Assembly (NCBI RefSeq): GCF_001667185.1
Contig: NZ_LZIC01000137.1
Coordinates: 38,999-102,998 of the forward strand
Reading direction: 5' to 3'
Length of the DNA stretch: 64,000 bases
From: Mycobacterium sp. 852002-50816_SCH5313054-b
GTDB taxonomy: Bacteria; Actinomycetota; Actinomycetes; Mycobacteriales; Mycobacteriaceae
The notes beneath the pieces were generated by a model. The model did not search any database. It worked only from the letters and a program-made list of their open reading frames with translations, and was not told where the DNA came from. Below are positions 37,487 through 46,361 of the stretch, piece by piece. The translations under genes and the position numbers were made by a program. How positions within the stretch are numbered: position 1 is the first letter of the stretch; each line of letters begins with the position of its first letter.

Positions 37487-38679
37487 GCCTGAAAGCGTAG
37501 CGTCGGCCGCGGACAGCCACCTCCGGGCTTGAGTGCGGCCCGGTGGACGTCGCCGCCATAGAAGTCGAGCACCCGCGGGTCCATGACCCGGCGCCACAGG
37601 GGCGGGAGCGCCGCCACCAGCAGCATGGCGCTGTACCCGCTCGGCAGTTGCGGCGCCTCATCGACATGGCGCAGCACCTGGTAGGGGCGCAGGGGGTTGG
37701 CGTGATGATCGGAATGCCGCTGCAGATGGAAAAGCAGGACGTTCGTGATCACCGAGCTGCTGTTCCAGCTGTGCGCGGGCTGGACCCGTTCGTAGCGGCC
37801 GCTGGGCAGCTTCTGCCGCCGCAGCCCGTAGTGCTCCATGTAGTTGACGGTCTCCAGCAGGCAAAAGCCGACGACCGCCTGGCCGATCAGCCACGGCAGG
37901 ACGACGGGGCCGAACCATACCGAAAGTACGGTGAACAGCGCCCCGCTCATTAGCCATGCGTTCAATACGTCGTTGTGGAGCGACCAGCGAGGTTTGCCGG
38001 TGCCGGCCAGCCGGTCCGCCTCGAGCTGCCAGGCCGAGCGCAGGCCGCCGAGCACCGACCGTGGGATGAACGCGTAGAGGTGCTCGCCCAAGCGCGCGCT
38101 GGCGGGGTCCTCGGCCGTTGCGACCCGGACGTGGTGCCCGCGGTTGTGTTCGACGTAGAAGTGCCCGTAGCAGGTCTGTGCGAGCGCGACCTTGCTCAGG
38201 CGTCGTTCCGCCCGTATCCGCGTGTGTCCCAATTCGTGGGCGGCGTTGATGGCCAGGCCGCCGACCAGGCCGACCGTGGCCATCAGGCCGACCTTGTCCG
38301 CGAAACCCATAGCGACCCAACCGCCGCCACTCCACACCCAGCAGGCGAACACCAGCGACAGGTATTGGTTGGGGAGGTAGAGGTAGGTGGCCCAGCGGTA
38401 GAACCGGTTGGTTTCCAGCCAGGCGAGGACGCTGTCGTCTGGGTCGTCGACGACGTCGGGGCCCATCAGGTGGTCCAGGACGGGAATGATCACGAACGCC
38501 AGGATGGGGACGCCCCACCAGAACACGCCGAAACCGGTGTGTTGCGCCCCCGCCCAGCAGGGGAAGAGCAGCACCGGGACGGCCGCGGCCAGCAGCCAGA
38601 GGTATTTCTTGGGTCGCTTCCAGCGCGCGGTGGAGGCCTTCGGTCGGCGGGCGGCGCCTAGTCGAGACAAAAGTGGCAC
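37450..38679 (-). CDS. alkB: AlkB-family alkane/fatty-acid hydroxylase (membrane di-iron)
   Basis: A roughly 409-residue integral membrane monooxygenase. The three histidine boxes are present: HELGH, HNRGHH and LQRHSDHH, plus NYMEHYGLRR between the last two. Six hydrophobic segments surround them. It would hydroxylate medium-chain alkanes or similar substrates with rubredoxin as donor, but no rubredoxin gene is adjacent. The frame is open to 38757, but that would cover the palindrome at 38753-38771, so GTG 38679 (or ATG 38709) is likelier. It is divergent from the cholesterol-oxidase-like gene. Confidence 0.85.
   Translation of the reverse strand: MPLLSRLGAARRPKASTARWKRPKKYLWLLAAAVPVLLFPCWAGAQHTGFGVFWWGVPILAFVIIPVLDHLMGPDVVDDPDDSVLAWLETNRFYRWATYLYLPNQYLSLVFACWVWSGGGWVAMGFADKVGLMATVGLVGGLAINAAHELGHTRIRAERRLSKVALAQTCYGHFYVEHNRGHHVRVATAEDPASARLGEHLYAFIPRSVLGGLRSAWQLEADRLAGTGKPRWSLHNDVLNAWLMSGALFTVLSVWFGPVVLPWLIGQAVVGFCLLETVNYMEHYGLRRQKLPSGRYERVQPAHSWNSSSVITNVLLFHLQRHSDHHANPLRPYQVLRHVDEAPQLPSGYSAMLLVAALPPLWRRVMDPRVLDFYGGDVHRAALKPGGGCPRPTLRFQAWPRSLRVSMSR
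37494..37499 (-). promoter_or_regulatory. -10 element of the PNPOx-like gene
   Basis: TACGCT on the minus strand, 7 nt before GTG 37486, within the alkB coding end. Confidence 0.45.
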
Positions 38680-38752
38680 ACGCGTCCCATAACATTCTGA
38701 CGGTCGCATTGACAGCCGGTCACCTGTCATACCTACGCACGTTAGCGCATTT

Positions 38753-38771
38753 AGCATACCTAGGGTATGCT
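38753..38771. promoter_or_regulatory. Palindromic operator between alkB and the cholesterol-oxidase-like gene
   Basis: AGCATACC and GGTATGCT form perfect 8-bp arms around TAG, the usual size of a TetR-family operator. A related half-site CATACCTA also occurs at 38728-38735, 27 bp away. The site is 49 bp before ATG 38820 and 74 bp before GTG 38679, fitting joint control of the divergent pair. No TetR gene is visible nearby. Confidence 0.6.
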
Positions 38772-38819
38772 TAAGACGCGGTTAGTTAAATCACAGTCTG
38801 CTCGGACCGGAGGCAGGGC

Positions 38820-40442
38820 ATGGCTTTCTCGCGGAGACGCTTTCTCGGTGCCGCCGCGGGTGTCACCGCGGGCGCCCTCGGCGCCAGCGTCGTCGAGCTG
38901 GGAACGCGGCGAGCCGCCGCGACCCCCCTGCGTGCGCATTACCGGGCCATCGTGGTCGGCAGCGGGTACGGCGGCGGAGTGTCGGCGTTGCGGCTCGGCC
39001 AGGCCGGCATCGAGACACTGATCCTGGAAAAGGGCAGGTGGTGGAACAGCGCCGACGCGGACGGAAAGCGTTTTTCGCGGATGGTTCCGGCGGACATCCG
39101 CGCCGGGTGGTTCACGTCAGTCCCGCCGAGCCTGGTGCCGTCGTATCGCGGCGTTTCCATCGCGCAGGTGGCCAGGCACTCGCCGTCGCCGCAGCCGGTC
39201 CAGGCCGGGATCTGCGAGAGGGTCGTGCACGGCGCGCACGCGGTGTTCCGCGGAACGGCCGTCGGCGGGGGATCGATGGTCAATGCCGCGATCGCGGCCA
39301 TCCCCACCCCGGATCAGGTCCGGACCACCTTCCCCGACATCGATCCCGACGCCTTCCTGGGGACCTACATCGAACGCGCCAAAGCCATGCTGCGGATCAG
39401 CTACCGCGACATGGACTGGTTCGAGAGCACGCCGTGGTTCCAATACGCCAGGGTGGGTCGGCAGTACGCGGAGGCCGCCGGCTACCGCGTCGACTACAAC
39501 GGCAGCGCCTATTCGTTCGATTACATGCAGCGCGAAGAAGCGGGACTGGTTCCGCGCTCGGCGTTGAACTTCGAACAGCAGTACGGCAACAACTACGGCA
39601 GGTTCGGCAGCGTCGACCAGACCTACATCGCGGCGGCGCTGGCGACGGGAAAGGTCACCCTCAAGCCGCTCACCGAGGTGACCGGCGTCCGGCGCGAGCC
39701 CTCCGGCGAATACGTAGTGTCGACCCTCGAGATCGACCGGTTCGGCAAGGTGGTCGCGCGGGCCGAAATCGGTTGCGACGAGCTCTATCTCAGTGCCGGG
39801 GTGCTCGGCACCAACGAGATCCTGCTGCGCGCCCGCGAGACGGGGACGCTGCCCCACCTGAGCGAGGAGGTCGGCCGCGGATACGGCAACAACGGGGACA
39901 TCATGGTCTCCCACATGCTGCAGCCCAGCGATCCGGCGGGCACCCAGCAGTCGCTGCTGGGAATGGTCAACCTCGACGGCAGGGACGATCCGGACAACCC
40001 GGTGTACGCCAGCATGTTCTCGCTTCCCCTCCCGGTGGAGACCCTCGCGCTCGGCTACTACGTGATGGTGCGCACCGGCGACCGCGCGAACATCGTCTAC
40101 GACCGCACCAAGGACTCGGTCGCCATCGACTGGCCGGCGGACCACACGGATAACCTGCGCGAGCGGGCGCAGCTCGTGTTCGACAAGGTGACGCAGGCCA
40201 ACGGCGTGGACTACCGCGACGACCTCTTCGAGGGAACGGCCTTCGCGCCCAACACCGTTCACCCGATGGGCGGGGTGGTCAGGGGCAGGGCCACGGACGG
40301 CTACGGCAGGGTGAAGGGCTACGACAAGCTTTACGTCAACGACGCCTCGTTGCTGCCCGGCTACCTGGGCTGCAACCCGTTCATGTCGATCACCGCGCTG
40401 GCCGAACGCAACATCGAGGGAATCCTGCAGGGGCGCAAGTGA
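38820..40442 (+). CDS. Secreted class I cholesterol oxidase-like GMC flavoenzyme (Tat exported)
   Basis: A 540-residue enzyme with a Tat signal (SRRRFLG, then a hydrophobic Ala/Gly core), FAD-binding YRAIVVGSGYGGGVSALRL and GTAVGGGSMVNAAI. Aligned by eye to Streptomyces ChoA, catalytic His447 matches His481 (TVHPMGG) and Asn485 matches Asn519 (GCNPF), with the same 38-residue spacing. The isomerisation base Glu361 falls on Ser398 (VYASMF). It may thus oxidise 3-beta-hydroxysterols without isomerising them, or use another substrate. Shine-Dalgarno GGAGG lies upstream. It is unlike the cytosolic ChoD of M. tuberculosis. Confidence 0.85.
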   Translation: MAFSRRRFLGAAAGVTAGALGASVVELGTRRAAATPLRAHYRAIVVGSGYGGGVSALRLGQAGIETLILEKGRWWNSADADGKRFSRMVPADIRAGWFTSVPPSLVPSYRGVSIAQVARHSPSPQPVQAGICERVVHGAHAVFRGTAVGGGSMVNAAIAAIPTPDQVRTTFPDIDPDAFLGTYIERAKAMLRISYRDMDWFESTPWFQYARVGRQYAEAAGYRVDYNGSAYSFDYMQREEAGLVPRSALNFEQQYGNNYGRFGSVDQTYIAAALATGKVTLKPLTEVTGVRREPSGEYVVSTLEIDRFGKVVARAEIGCDELYLSAGVLGTNEILLRARETGTLPHLSEEVGRGYGNNGDIMVSHMLQPSDPAGTQQSLLGMVNLDGRDDPDNPVYASMFSLPLPVETLALGYYVMVRTGDRANIVYDRTKDSVAIDWPADHTDNLRERAQLVFDKVTQANGVDYRDDLFEGTAFAPNTVHPMGGVVRGRATDGYGRVKGYDKLYVNDASLLPGYLGCNPFMSITALAERNIEGILQGRK

Positions 40443-40452
40443 CCTCGATCCC

Positions 40453-41931
40453 TCAGGCGGTGAAGCGGTAGTCGTCGAGGTCGAACCGCCGGCTGCGCCA
40501 GTAAGTCTCCAGCGTGGTCGCCGGGCGTAGCGGCACGTCGCCGTTCTTGTCGAAGTAGTAGCTGTTGGCCAGCTTGCAGCTGTCCTGCCAGAAGATCTGC
40601 CGGTGCCGCTTGCGCATCATCTCGGCGAAATACCGCTCGTTGGCCTCCTCGGTCACCTCGACGCGGGTCGCGCCGGCGCGCCGGGCCCGCTTGAGACACC
40701 GCACGATGTGGTGGGTCTGCGTCTCGATGAGCGCGAAGTACGACGAGCCGACGTACCCGTACGGGCCGAACACGCTGAACATGTTGGGGAATTGAGGGAC
40801 GCTGACGCCCTCGTAGGCCTGCAGCCGGTGCTCGTCCCAGAACCGGCTCAAAGACTTGCCGCCGCTGCCGGTGACCGCGAAGGTGGGCACGTTGTCGGTG
40901 TCCATCACCTTGAAGCCGGTGGCCAGTATCAGCACGTCGACCTCGTGGGCCTCGCCGTCGGTGGTGGCCACCGCGGCGGGCGTCACCTTGTCGATCGGCT
41001 CGGTGACCAGCCGGACGTTGTCGCGGTTGAACGTGGCCAGGTAGCCGTTGTGGAAGCCGGGCCGCTTGCAGCCCACGGCATATTGCGGCGTGAGTTTCTC
41101 ACGCACCGCCGGGTCGGCGACCTGCCGCCGCAGATATTTGCGACCCGCCGCCGCCATCCGCTTGGCCAGCGGGAACACCGTGAAGTACTGCGCCGCCAGC
41201 GAAAAGGTGAACTCGACGAAGACCTGGCTGAGCAGCCGCTGGACGACCTTGCCCCCAGGCATGCGCATTGCCCAGCGGGCCGGCGCCGGCAGCGGCACGT
41301 CGAACTTCGGAAAGCACCAGATCGGGGTGCGCTGAAACACCGTGAGGTGCGAGACGATCGGCGCGATCTCGGGGATCACCTGCACGGCCGAGGCGCCGGT
41401 GCCGATGATCGCGACGCGCTTGCCGGTCAGGTCCTGGCCGTGGTCCCACCGCGCGGTGTGCATGGTGATGCCGGCGAAGGAGTCGACGCCGTCGAGGTCG
41501 GGCAGCTTCGGCACGGTCAGCACGCCGCTGGCGCTGATCAAAAACCGGGCGGTGAGTTCTCCGGCGGGATCGGTCTGCACCCGCCACAGGTGGTGCTCGT
41601 CGTCGAACTCGGCGGACAGCACCTTGGTGTTGAACCGGATCCGCGACCGGATGCCGTATTTGTCGACGCAGTGCTCGGCGTAGGCCTTGAGCTCGCGGCC
41701 GGGTGCGTAGGTTCGCGACCAGCGGGGGCTCTGCTCGAAGGAGAACTGATAGGAGAACGACGGAATGTCCACGGCGATACCGGGATACGTGTTCCAGTGC
41801 CACGTTCCGCCGACCCCGTCGCCGGCCTCGAGCACGAGGTAGTTGGACAGCCTGGCCTTGTCGAGCTTGATCGCGGCGCCGATGCCGGAGAATCCGGCGC
41901 CGACGATCAAGGTGTCGTAGTCGGGGTTCAT
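40453..41931 (-). CDS. FAD-dependent Baeyer-Villiger-type monooxygenase (Rv1393c type)
   Basis: A 492-residue flavoprotein, the length I recall for Rv1393c. FAD-binding VGAGFSGIGAA lies near residue 10, the Baeyer-Villiger fingerprint F-x-G-x3-H-x3-W appears as FAGITMHTARW, and NADPH-binding IIGTGASAVQV follows. A second fingerprint element, DVLILATGF, is present. It inserts oxygen into ketones or oxidises heteroatoms; the substrate is unknown. Its start overlaps the cyp132 stop (ATGA), so the two enzymes are made together. Confidence 0.92.
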   Translation of the reverse strand: MNPDYDTLIVGAGFSGIGAAIKLDKARLSNYLVLEAGDGVGGTWHWNTYPGIAVDIPSFSYQFSFEQSPRWSRTYAPGRELKAYAEHCVDKYGIRSRIRFNTKVLSAEFDDEHHLWRVQTDPAGELTARFLISASGVLTVPKLPDLDGVDSFAGITMHTARWDHGQDLTGKRVAIIGTGASAVQVIPEIAPIVSHLTVFQRTPIWCFPKFDVPLPAPARWAMRMPGGKVVQRLLSQVFVEFTFSLAAQYFTVFPLAKRMAAAGRKYLRRQVADPAVREKLTPQYAVGCKRPGFHNGYLATFNRDNVRLVTEPIDKVTPAAVATTDGEAHEVDVLILATGFKVMDTDNVPTFAVTGSGGKSLSRFWDEHRLQAYEGVSVPQFPNMFSVFGPYGYVGSSYFALIETQTHHIVRCLKRARRAGATRVEVTEEANERYFAEMMRKRHRQIFWQDSCKLANSYYFDKNGDVPLRPATTLETYWRSRRFDLDDYRFTA

Positions 41932-43316
41932 GCGCGCCCTCTTGCGATGACGTGCACCCCGTGCCTGGGCCGCAGGGTCAGCGTCGCCTCGAGTTCGACG
42001 GGATGGCCGGGGGCGAGGTCGAAGGCGAAGCGCTGGCTCATGATCGCCGCGATCAGCACCATCTCCATCAGGGCGAAGCTCTGCCCGATGCAGATGCGCC
42101 GGCCCCCGCCGAACGGCAGGTATGCCGAGCGGGGGCGGTCCTTCGGCGATGGCAGAAACCTGGTGGGATCGAAGGTCTCCGGGTCGGGCCACCAGCGCTC
42201 GTCGTGGTGAATGTGGTGGATCGGGATGAGGACGGTGGTGCCGCGCCGGATGTGGTGGGTGCCGATGAGGTCGTCGTCGATGGCCCGCCGCGCGATGAGC
42301 CACACCGCGGAGAAGTAGCGCTGCGATTCCTGCAGGCACGCGGTGGTCCACGGCAGCCTGCCCAGGTCCTCGGCGGTCGGGCGGCGAGCGCCCAGCACCT
42401 CGTCGATCTCGGCGAGCATCCGGTCGCGGGCCTCGGTGTGCTGTGCCATCAGGTACCAGAACCAGGACATGGCGTTCGCGGTGGTCTCGTGGCCGGCCAG
42501 CATGAACGTCAGGGCCTCGTCGCGGATCCGCTGTCGCGGCCAGCTTCCGCCGTCGGCGGAGAGCAACACGTTGAGCAGGTCGGCGGAGTCGGCCGGGTGC
42601 GCCAGCCGATGATCGATGACCGCGTTCACCGCCTCATCGAGCGTGAGCACGATGTCCTGCATGTCGCGCAGCGGGGGCGGCAGCCGCACCCCGGAGAAGA
42701 CGCACCGATTCAGCACGTCGTAGACCGGGCGCGGCATGAGGCCCCACAACGCGAGTCGCTGCAGCCGCTCGGCGTGCCGCAGCCCGCGCGTCGCCAGGTC
42801 GCTCATGCTCTGTACCAACGGGCCGAAGTCCTGGCTGAACAGCGAGTTGGCGACCACCCGCAGGGTCGCCTCGACCATCGTCTCGTGGATGTCGAATCGG
42901 GCGCCCGGCTGCACCGTTTGGGTGACGCCGGCGATCGGGTCGATCATCAGGTCGACGACCCCGTTCAGGTGGCGTCGCGCGAAGGTCGGGTTCAGGGTGC
43001 CGCGGTGGGCTGCCCAGGAGTCGCCCTCGTCGGTCAGCAGATTGATGCCCGCGGTGGCCCGGATGGGCTCGTATTCGTGTGACTTGACGTATTTCAGCCG
43101 GGCCTCGTGCAGCACGTGATCGATGTAATCGGGGTGATTGAGCGAGACGAAACGCCTGCCGGCGCAGCGGAATCGGGCGATGTCGATGCCGCATATCCGG
43201 CCCATGAATCCGTCGCCCACATCGAATCCGACGGTGAGGGCCTCGCGCGTCATCGTCCAGGAGCTCAGGCGTGTGGCGGGTCCCGGGAGGGGCCGCTCAG
43301 CGGTGAGGGTCGCCAT
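41928..43316 (-). CDS. cyp132: Cytochrome P450 (CYP132 type)
   Basis: A 462-residue P450. The I-helix oxygen-binding motif is AGHETT, the ExxR pair is ESQR, and the heme-ligand loop is FGGGRRICIG with the axial Cys. Redox partners are not encoded here. Gene order (monooxygenase, P450, divergent AraC regulator) matches Rv1393c-Rv1394c-Rv1395 of M. tuberculosis. TACAGT 6 nt before ATG 43316 predicts a leaderless message. The physiological substrate is unknown. Confidence 0.93.
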   Translation of the reverse strand: MATLTAERPLPGPATRLSSWTMTREALTVGFDVGDGFMGRICGIDIARFRCAGRRFVSLNHPDYIDHVLHEARLKYVKSHEYEPIRATAGINLLTDEGDSWAAHRGTLNPTFARRHLNGVVDLMIDPIAGVTQTVQPGARFDIHETMVEATLRVVANSLFSQDFGPLVQSMSDLATRGLRHAERLQRLALWGLMPRPVYDVLNRCVFSGVRLPPPLRDMQDIVLTLDEAVNAVIDHRLAHPADSADLLNVLLSADGGSWPRQRIRDEALTFMLAGHETTANAMSWFWYLMAQHTEARDRMLAEIDEVLGARRPTAEDLGRLPWTTACLQESQRYFSAVWLIARRAIDDDLIGTHHIRRGTTVLIPIHHIHHDERWWPDPETFDPTRFLPSPKDRPRSAYLPFGGGRRICIGQSFALMEMVLIAAIMSQRFAFDLAPGHPVELEATLTLRPRHGVHVIARGRA

Positions 43317-43322
43317 GACTCC

Positions 43323-43328
43323 ACTGTA
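43323..43328 (-). promoter_or_regulatory. -10 element of cyp132
   Basis: TACAGT on the minus strand, 6 nt before ATG 43316. The 75-bp divergent gap to the AraC gene must also hold the regulator's binding site. Confidence 0.5.
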
Positions 43329-43391
43329 TGGATGACGCCGGGGCCCGTTAATGAGATTATCGGACAGGGAGTTGGGAGTTTAGGACAACGC

Positions 43392-44417
43392 ATGGGCCAA
43401 CCGCCGACGCTGAGTCACCCCGTGCACGCCACCCGGGTGTTGTGCGAGGTGGCCAACGAACGCGGGGTTTCGACGAACGAGGTGTTGGCGGGCACCGCGA
43501 TCGGGCCGGCCGATCTCAACGACCCCGACACCATGGTCAGTGCGCTGGACGAGATCGAGGCGGTGCGCCGGGTGCTGGCCCGGCTGCCGGACCACGCCGG
43601 CATCGGCGTGGATGTGGGCAGCCGGTCCACGCTCACCCACTTGGGGTTGTTCGGTTTTGCGGTGATGTCGTGCGGGACGCTGCGCGAACTGTTTTCCATC
43701 GCGATGCGCTATTTCGCGCTGACCACGATGCACATCCGCCTCACGCTGTTCGAAACCGCCGAGGAGTGCGTCATCGAGCTCGACGCCAGCCACCTGCCCG
43801 CGGACGTGCAGGGCTACTTCATCGAGCGCGACATCGCCGGAATCCTAGCGACCACAAACACTTTCGTGCTGCCCGTCGCGGAGAAATATGCCGACCAGGT
43901 ATCGGCGGAACTGGCGGTCGACGAGGAACTGCTGCGCCCGCTGCTGCAACTCGTTCCGGTCCACGACGTCGCGTTCGGCCGGGCGCACAATCGGGTGCGC
44001 ATTCCGCGGGCCATGTTCGACGAGCCGCTGCCGCAGGCCGATCGCCACACGCTCGAGACGTGCATCGCGCAGTGCGACGTGCTGATGCAGAGCAGCGAGA
44101 GCCGCCGGGGCATCACCGCGCTGGTGCGCAGCAAGCTGTTCCGCGATTCCCGTGTGTTCCCCACCCTTCCCGACGTCGCCGGCGAACTCGACATCCATCC
44201 GCGGACGCTGCGCCGGCGACTCGCCGAGGAGGGCACCTCGTTTCGGGCCCTGCTGAACGAGGCGCGCTCCACCGTGGCGGTGGACTTGCTGCGCAACGTC
44301 GGACTGACCGTGGAGGAGGTGTCCACGCGGCTGGGCTACACCGAGGTCTCGACGTTCTCGCACGCCTTCAAGCGCTGGTATGGCGTTGCGCCCAGCGCTT
44401 ATTCGCCTGAAGACTAG
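43392..44417 (+). CDS. AraC-family regulator (Rv1395 type)
   Basis: A 341-residue regulator with an N-terminal arabinose-binding-like domain of the OruR/VirS kind (LSHPVHATRVLCEVANERGV) and a C-terminal double helix-turn-helix (LDIHPRTLRRRLAEEGTSFR, then VSTRLGYTEVSTFSHAFKRW). Rv1395 is reported to activate divergent cyp132 and to repress itself, and the arrangement here is the same. ATG 43392 is used; no good Shine-Dalgarno is seen. Its TAG stop shares CTAG with the lipH stop. Confidence 0.88.
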   Translation: MGQPPTLSHPVHATRVLCEVANERGVSTNEVLAGTAIGPADLNDPDTMVSALDEIEAVRRVLARLPDHAGIGVDVGSRSTLTHLGLFGFAVMSCGTLRELFSIAMRYFALTTMHIRLTLFETAEECVIELDASHLPADVQGYFIERDIAGILATTNTFVLPVAEKYADQVSAELAVDEELLRPLLQLVPVHDVAFGRAHNRVRIPRAMFDEPLPQADRHTLETCIAQCDVLMQSSESRRGITALVRSKLFRDSRVFPTLPDVAGELDIHPRTLRRRLAEEGTSFRALLNEARSTVAVDLLRNVGLTVEEVSTRLGYTEVSTFSHAFKRWYGVAPSAYSPED

Positions 44418-45376
44418 CCGTGCAGCGCGTTCCTCAGCGCGGCCAGCCCTCGGTTGGTGGCCTCGGCGGCCGCGGGAATCACCAGCGAGAAGCTGGCGTA
44501 GCCGTGCACCATGTTCGGCTCGTGGCTCAGTTCGGCGGGCACGCCCGCGGCGTTGAGCAGCTCGGCGTAGCGGGTTCCGTCGTCGCGCAGGGGATCGTGT
44601 TCGGCGGTCCCGATGAAGGCGGGCGGCAATCCGGACAGATCCTCCGCGTTGGCCGGGGCCAGGGTGGTCGGCAGGGCCTTCGGGTCGGTGATCTCCAGAT
44701 CGGGCAGGTACCAGGACAGGAAGGCCTCGATCACCTCGCGATCCAGGATGGGCGCGTAGGCGTTCTCACTGTGCGACGGCAGCGACAGGTCGGCGGTCAC
44801 CGTGGGATACCACAGCAATTGGAACCGCAGGGCGGGGCCGCCGTTATCCCGGGCCAGGTGCGCCATGACGGCGGCGAGGTTGCCGCCCGCCGAGTCACCG
44901 GCCACCGCGATGCGGTCCGGGTCGCCGCCCAGCTCCGCGGCGTTTTCGGCGACCCACTGCAGCGCGGCCCAGCAGTCGTTGACCCCGGCCGGGAACGGGT
45001 GCTCGGGAGCCAGCCGGTAGTCGACGGACACCACGATGGCCTCGGCGCCGGCGGCATGTGCGCGCGCGACGGGGTCGTGCGTCTCCAGGTCGCCGAGCGA
45101 GAAACCGCCGCCATGGTAGAAGACGACGACGGGGAGGGCTCCGCGATCGCTCGCCGGCCAATAGATCCGCACGGGAATGTCGGTCAGCTCGCCGTGACCG
45201 ATCGTCCGCTCTTCGATGGGCATATCGGGAAGCAGTTCCGGGGGCACCTTGAGCTGCCGCAGCCTCGAGCGCGCCACCTCGACACCGTCTGCGGCGTTGA
45301 AGGTCATCGGGAACGAATCGAGCAGCATTTTCAGCGTCGGATCGATGCTCGGTCGGGCGAGGGTCGGCTCAATCAT
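44414..45376 (-). CDS. lipH: Esterase/lipase of the hormone-sensitive lipase family (LipH type)
   Basis: A 320-residue alpha/beta hydrolase. The oxyanion-hole motif is YHGGGFSLGD, the nucleophile Ser lies in VAGDSAGGNLA, the acid Asp in GTAEHDPLRDD, and the catalytic His in NMVHGYASF. It prefers short-chain esters, judging from the family. Start at ATG 45376. It is 25 bp downstream of its paralog on the same strand but has its own TACGGT 6 nt before the ATG. Confidence 0.9.
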   Translation of the reverse strand: MIEPTLARPSIDPTLKMLLDSFPMTFNAADGVEVARSRLRQLKVPPELLPDMPIEERTIGHGELTDIPVRIYWPASDRGALPVVVFYHGGGFSLGDLETHDPVARAHAAGAEAIVVSVDYRLAPEHPFPAGVNDCWAALQWVAENAAELGGDPDRIAVAGDSAGGNLAAVMAHLARDNGGPALRFQLLWYPTVTADLSLPSHSENAYAPILDREVIEAFLSWYLPDLEITDPKALPTTLAPANAEDLSGLPPAFIGTAEHDPLRDDGTRYAELLNAAGVPAELSHEPNMVHGYASFSLVIPAAAEATNRGLAALRNALHG

Positions 45377-45382
45377 CCGTTC

Positions 45383-45388
45383 ACCGTA
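45383..45388 (-). promoter_or_regulatory. -10 element of lipH
   Basis: GCGTACGGT followed by 6 nt and ATG, the same string as before lipI, in the 25-bp gap between the two genes. Confidence 0.5.
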
Positions 45389-45401
45389 CGCGTCCGGGCC
45401 G

Positions 45402-46361
45402 TTAATGCAGGGCATTCCGCAGTGCGGCCACCCCCCGCTCCTGAGCCGCGGTGGCGGCCGGCACCACGCCGGCGTAGCCGAGGTAGCCGTGCACCAGGGT
45501 CTCGGCGTTGTGCACCTCGACGGCCACACCCGCGGCGGCCAGCAGCTCGCCGTACCGGATGCCGTCGTCGCGCAGCGGGTCGTGGCCGGCGACGCCGATG
45601 TAGGCCGGCGGCAGGCCGGCCAGGTTTTCGGCCCGCCCCGGCGCCATGCCCGGCGGCGGGTCCGACGGGTCGACTTCCCCTGCGTACCAACGCGAGAACG
45701 CGGCGACGGCCCGGGCGTCGAGGATCGGCGCCGTGGCGTTTTCGGTGAACGACGGCAGCGACGGGTCCCACAGCGTGGACGGATACCACAGCAGCTGGAA
45801 AGCGATCGCCGGGCCGTCTTGATCGGCGGCGCGGGCGCGCTGCGCCGTCACCGCGGCGATCGTCCCGCCGGCCGAATCGCCGGCGACCGCCATCCGGGTG
45901 GCGTCCGCGCCGAGCTCGGGCCCGTGCTCGATGACCCACAGCGTTGCGGCCCAAGCGTCTTCGACTGCGGCGGGGTAGGGGTGCTCCGGCGCCAACCGGT
46001 AGTCGACGGACACCACGATCGCGTCGGCGCCCACCGCATGCTGGCGGGCGGTGCCGTCGTGGGTGTCGAGGTCGCCCACGACGAAGCCGCCACCGTGGAA
46101 GAACAGCACCACTGGCGCGTCGGGGCCGGGATCGCCGGAGGGCCAATAGATCCGGATGCCGATGGCGCCGCCCGGACCCGGAATCGTCCGGTCCTCCACC
46201 CTCAGCTCAGGGTGCAGCGGACGCCGGGGCAGGTCGCGGAACCGTTGCCGCGCCGCCTCGACACCATCGTCAGTTGTTAACCGGAACGGAACCGCATCCA
46301 GTACCTTCTGCAAGATGGGGTCGATACCAGGGTTTTCCTCCGCGGTGTCCAAGCTGGGCAT
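45402..46361 (-). CDS. lipI: Esterase/lipase of the hormone-sensitive lipase family (LipI type)
   Basis: A 319-residue paralog of lipH: FHGGGFVVGDLDTHDG, nucleophile in VAGDSAGGTIA, acid in GVAGHDPLRDD, and base in TLVHGYLGY. The two probably arose by tandem duplication. ATG 46361 overlaps the ATG of the divergent membrane gene (CATG), and TACGGT at 46368-46373 gives a leaderless start. Order and strand match Rv1399c-Rv1400c. Confidence 0.9.
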   Translation of the reverse strand: MPSLDTAEENPGIDPILQKVLDAVPFRLTTDDGVEAARQRFRDLPRRPLHPELRVEDRTIPGPGGAIGIRIYWPSGDPGPDAPVVLFFHGGGFVVGDLDTHDGTARQHAVGADAIVVSVDYRLAPEHPYPAAVEDAWAATLWVIEHGPELGADATRMAVAGDSAGGTIAAVTAQRARAADQDGPAIAFQLLWYPSTLWDPSLPSFTENATAPILDARAVAAFSRWYAGEVDPSDPPPGMAPGRAENLAGLPPAYIGVAGHDPLRDDGIRYGELLAAAGVAVEVHNAETLVHGYLGYAGVVPAATAAQERGVAALRNALH

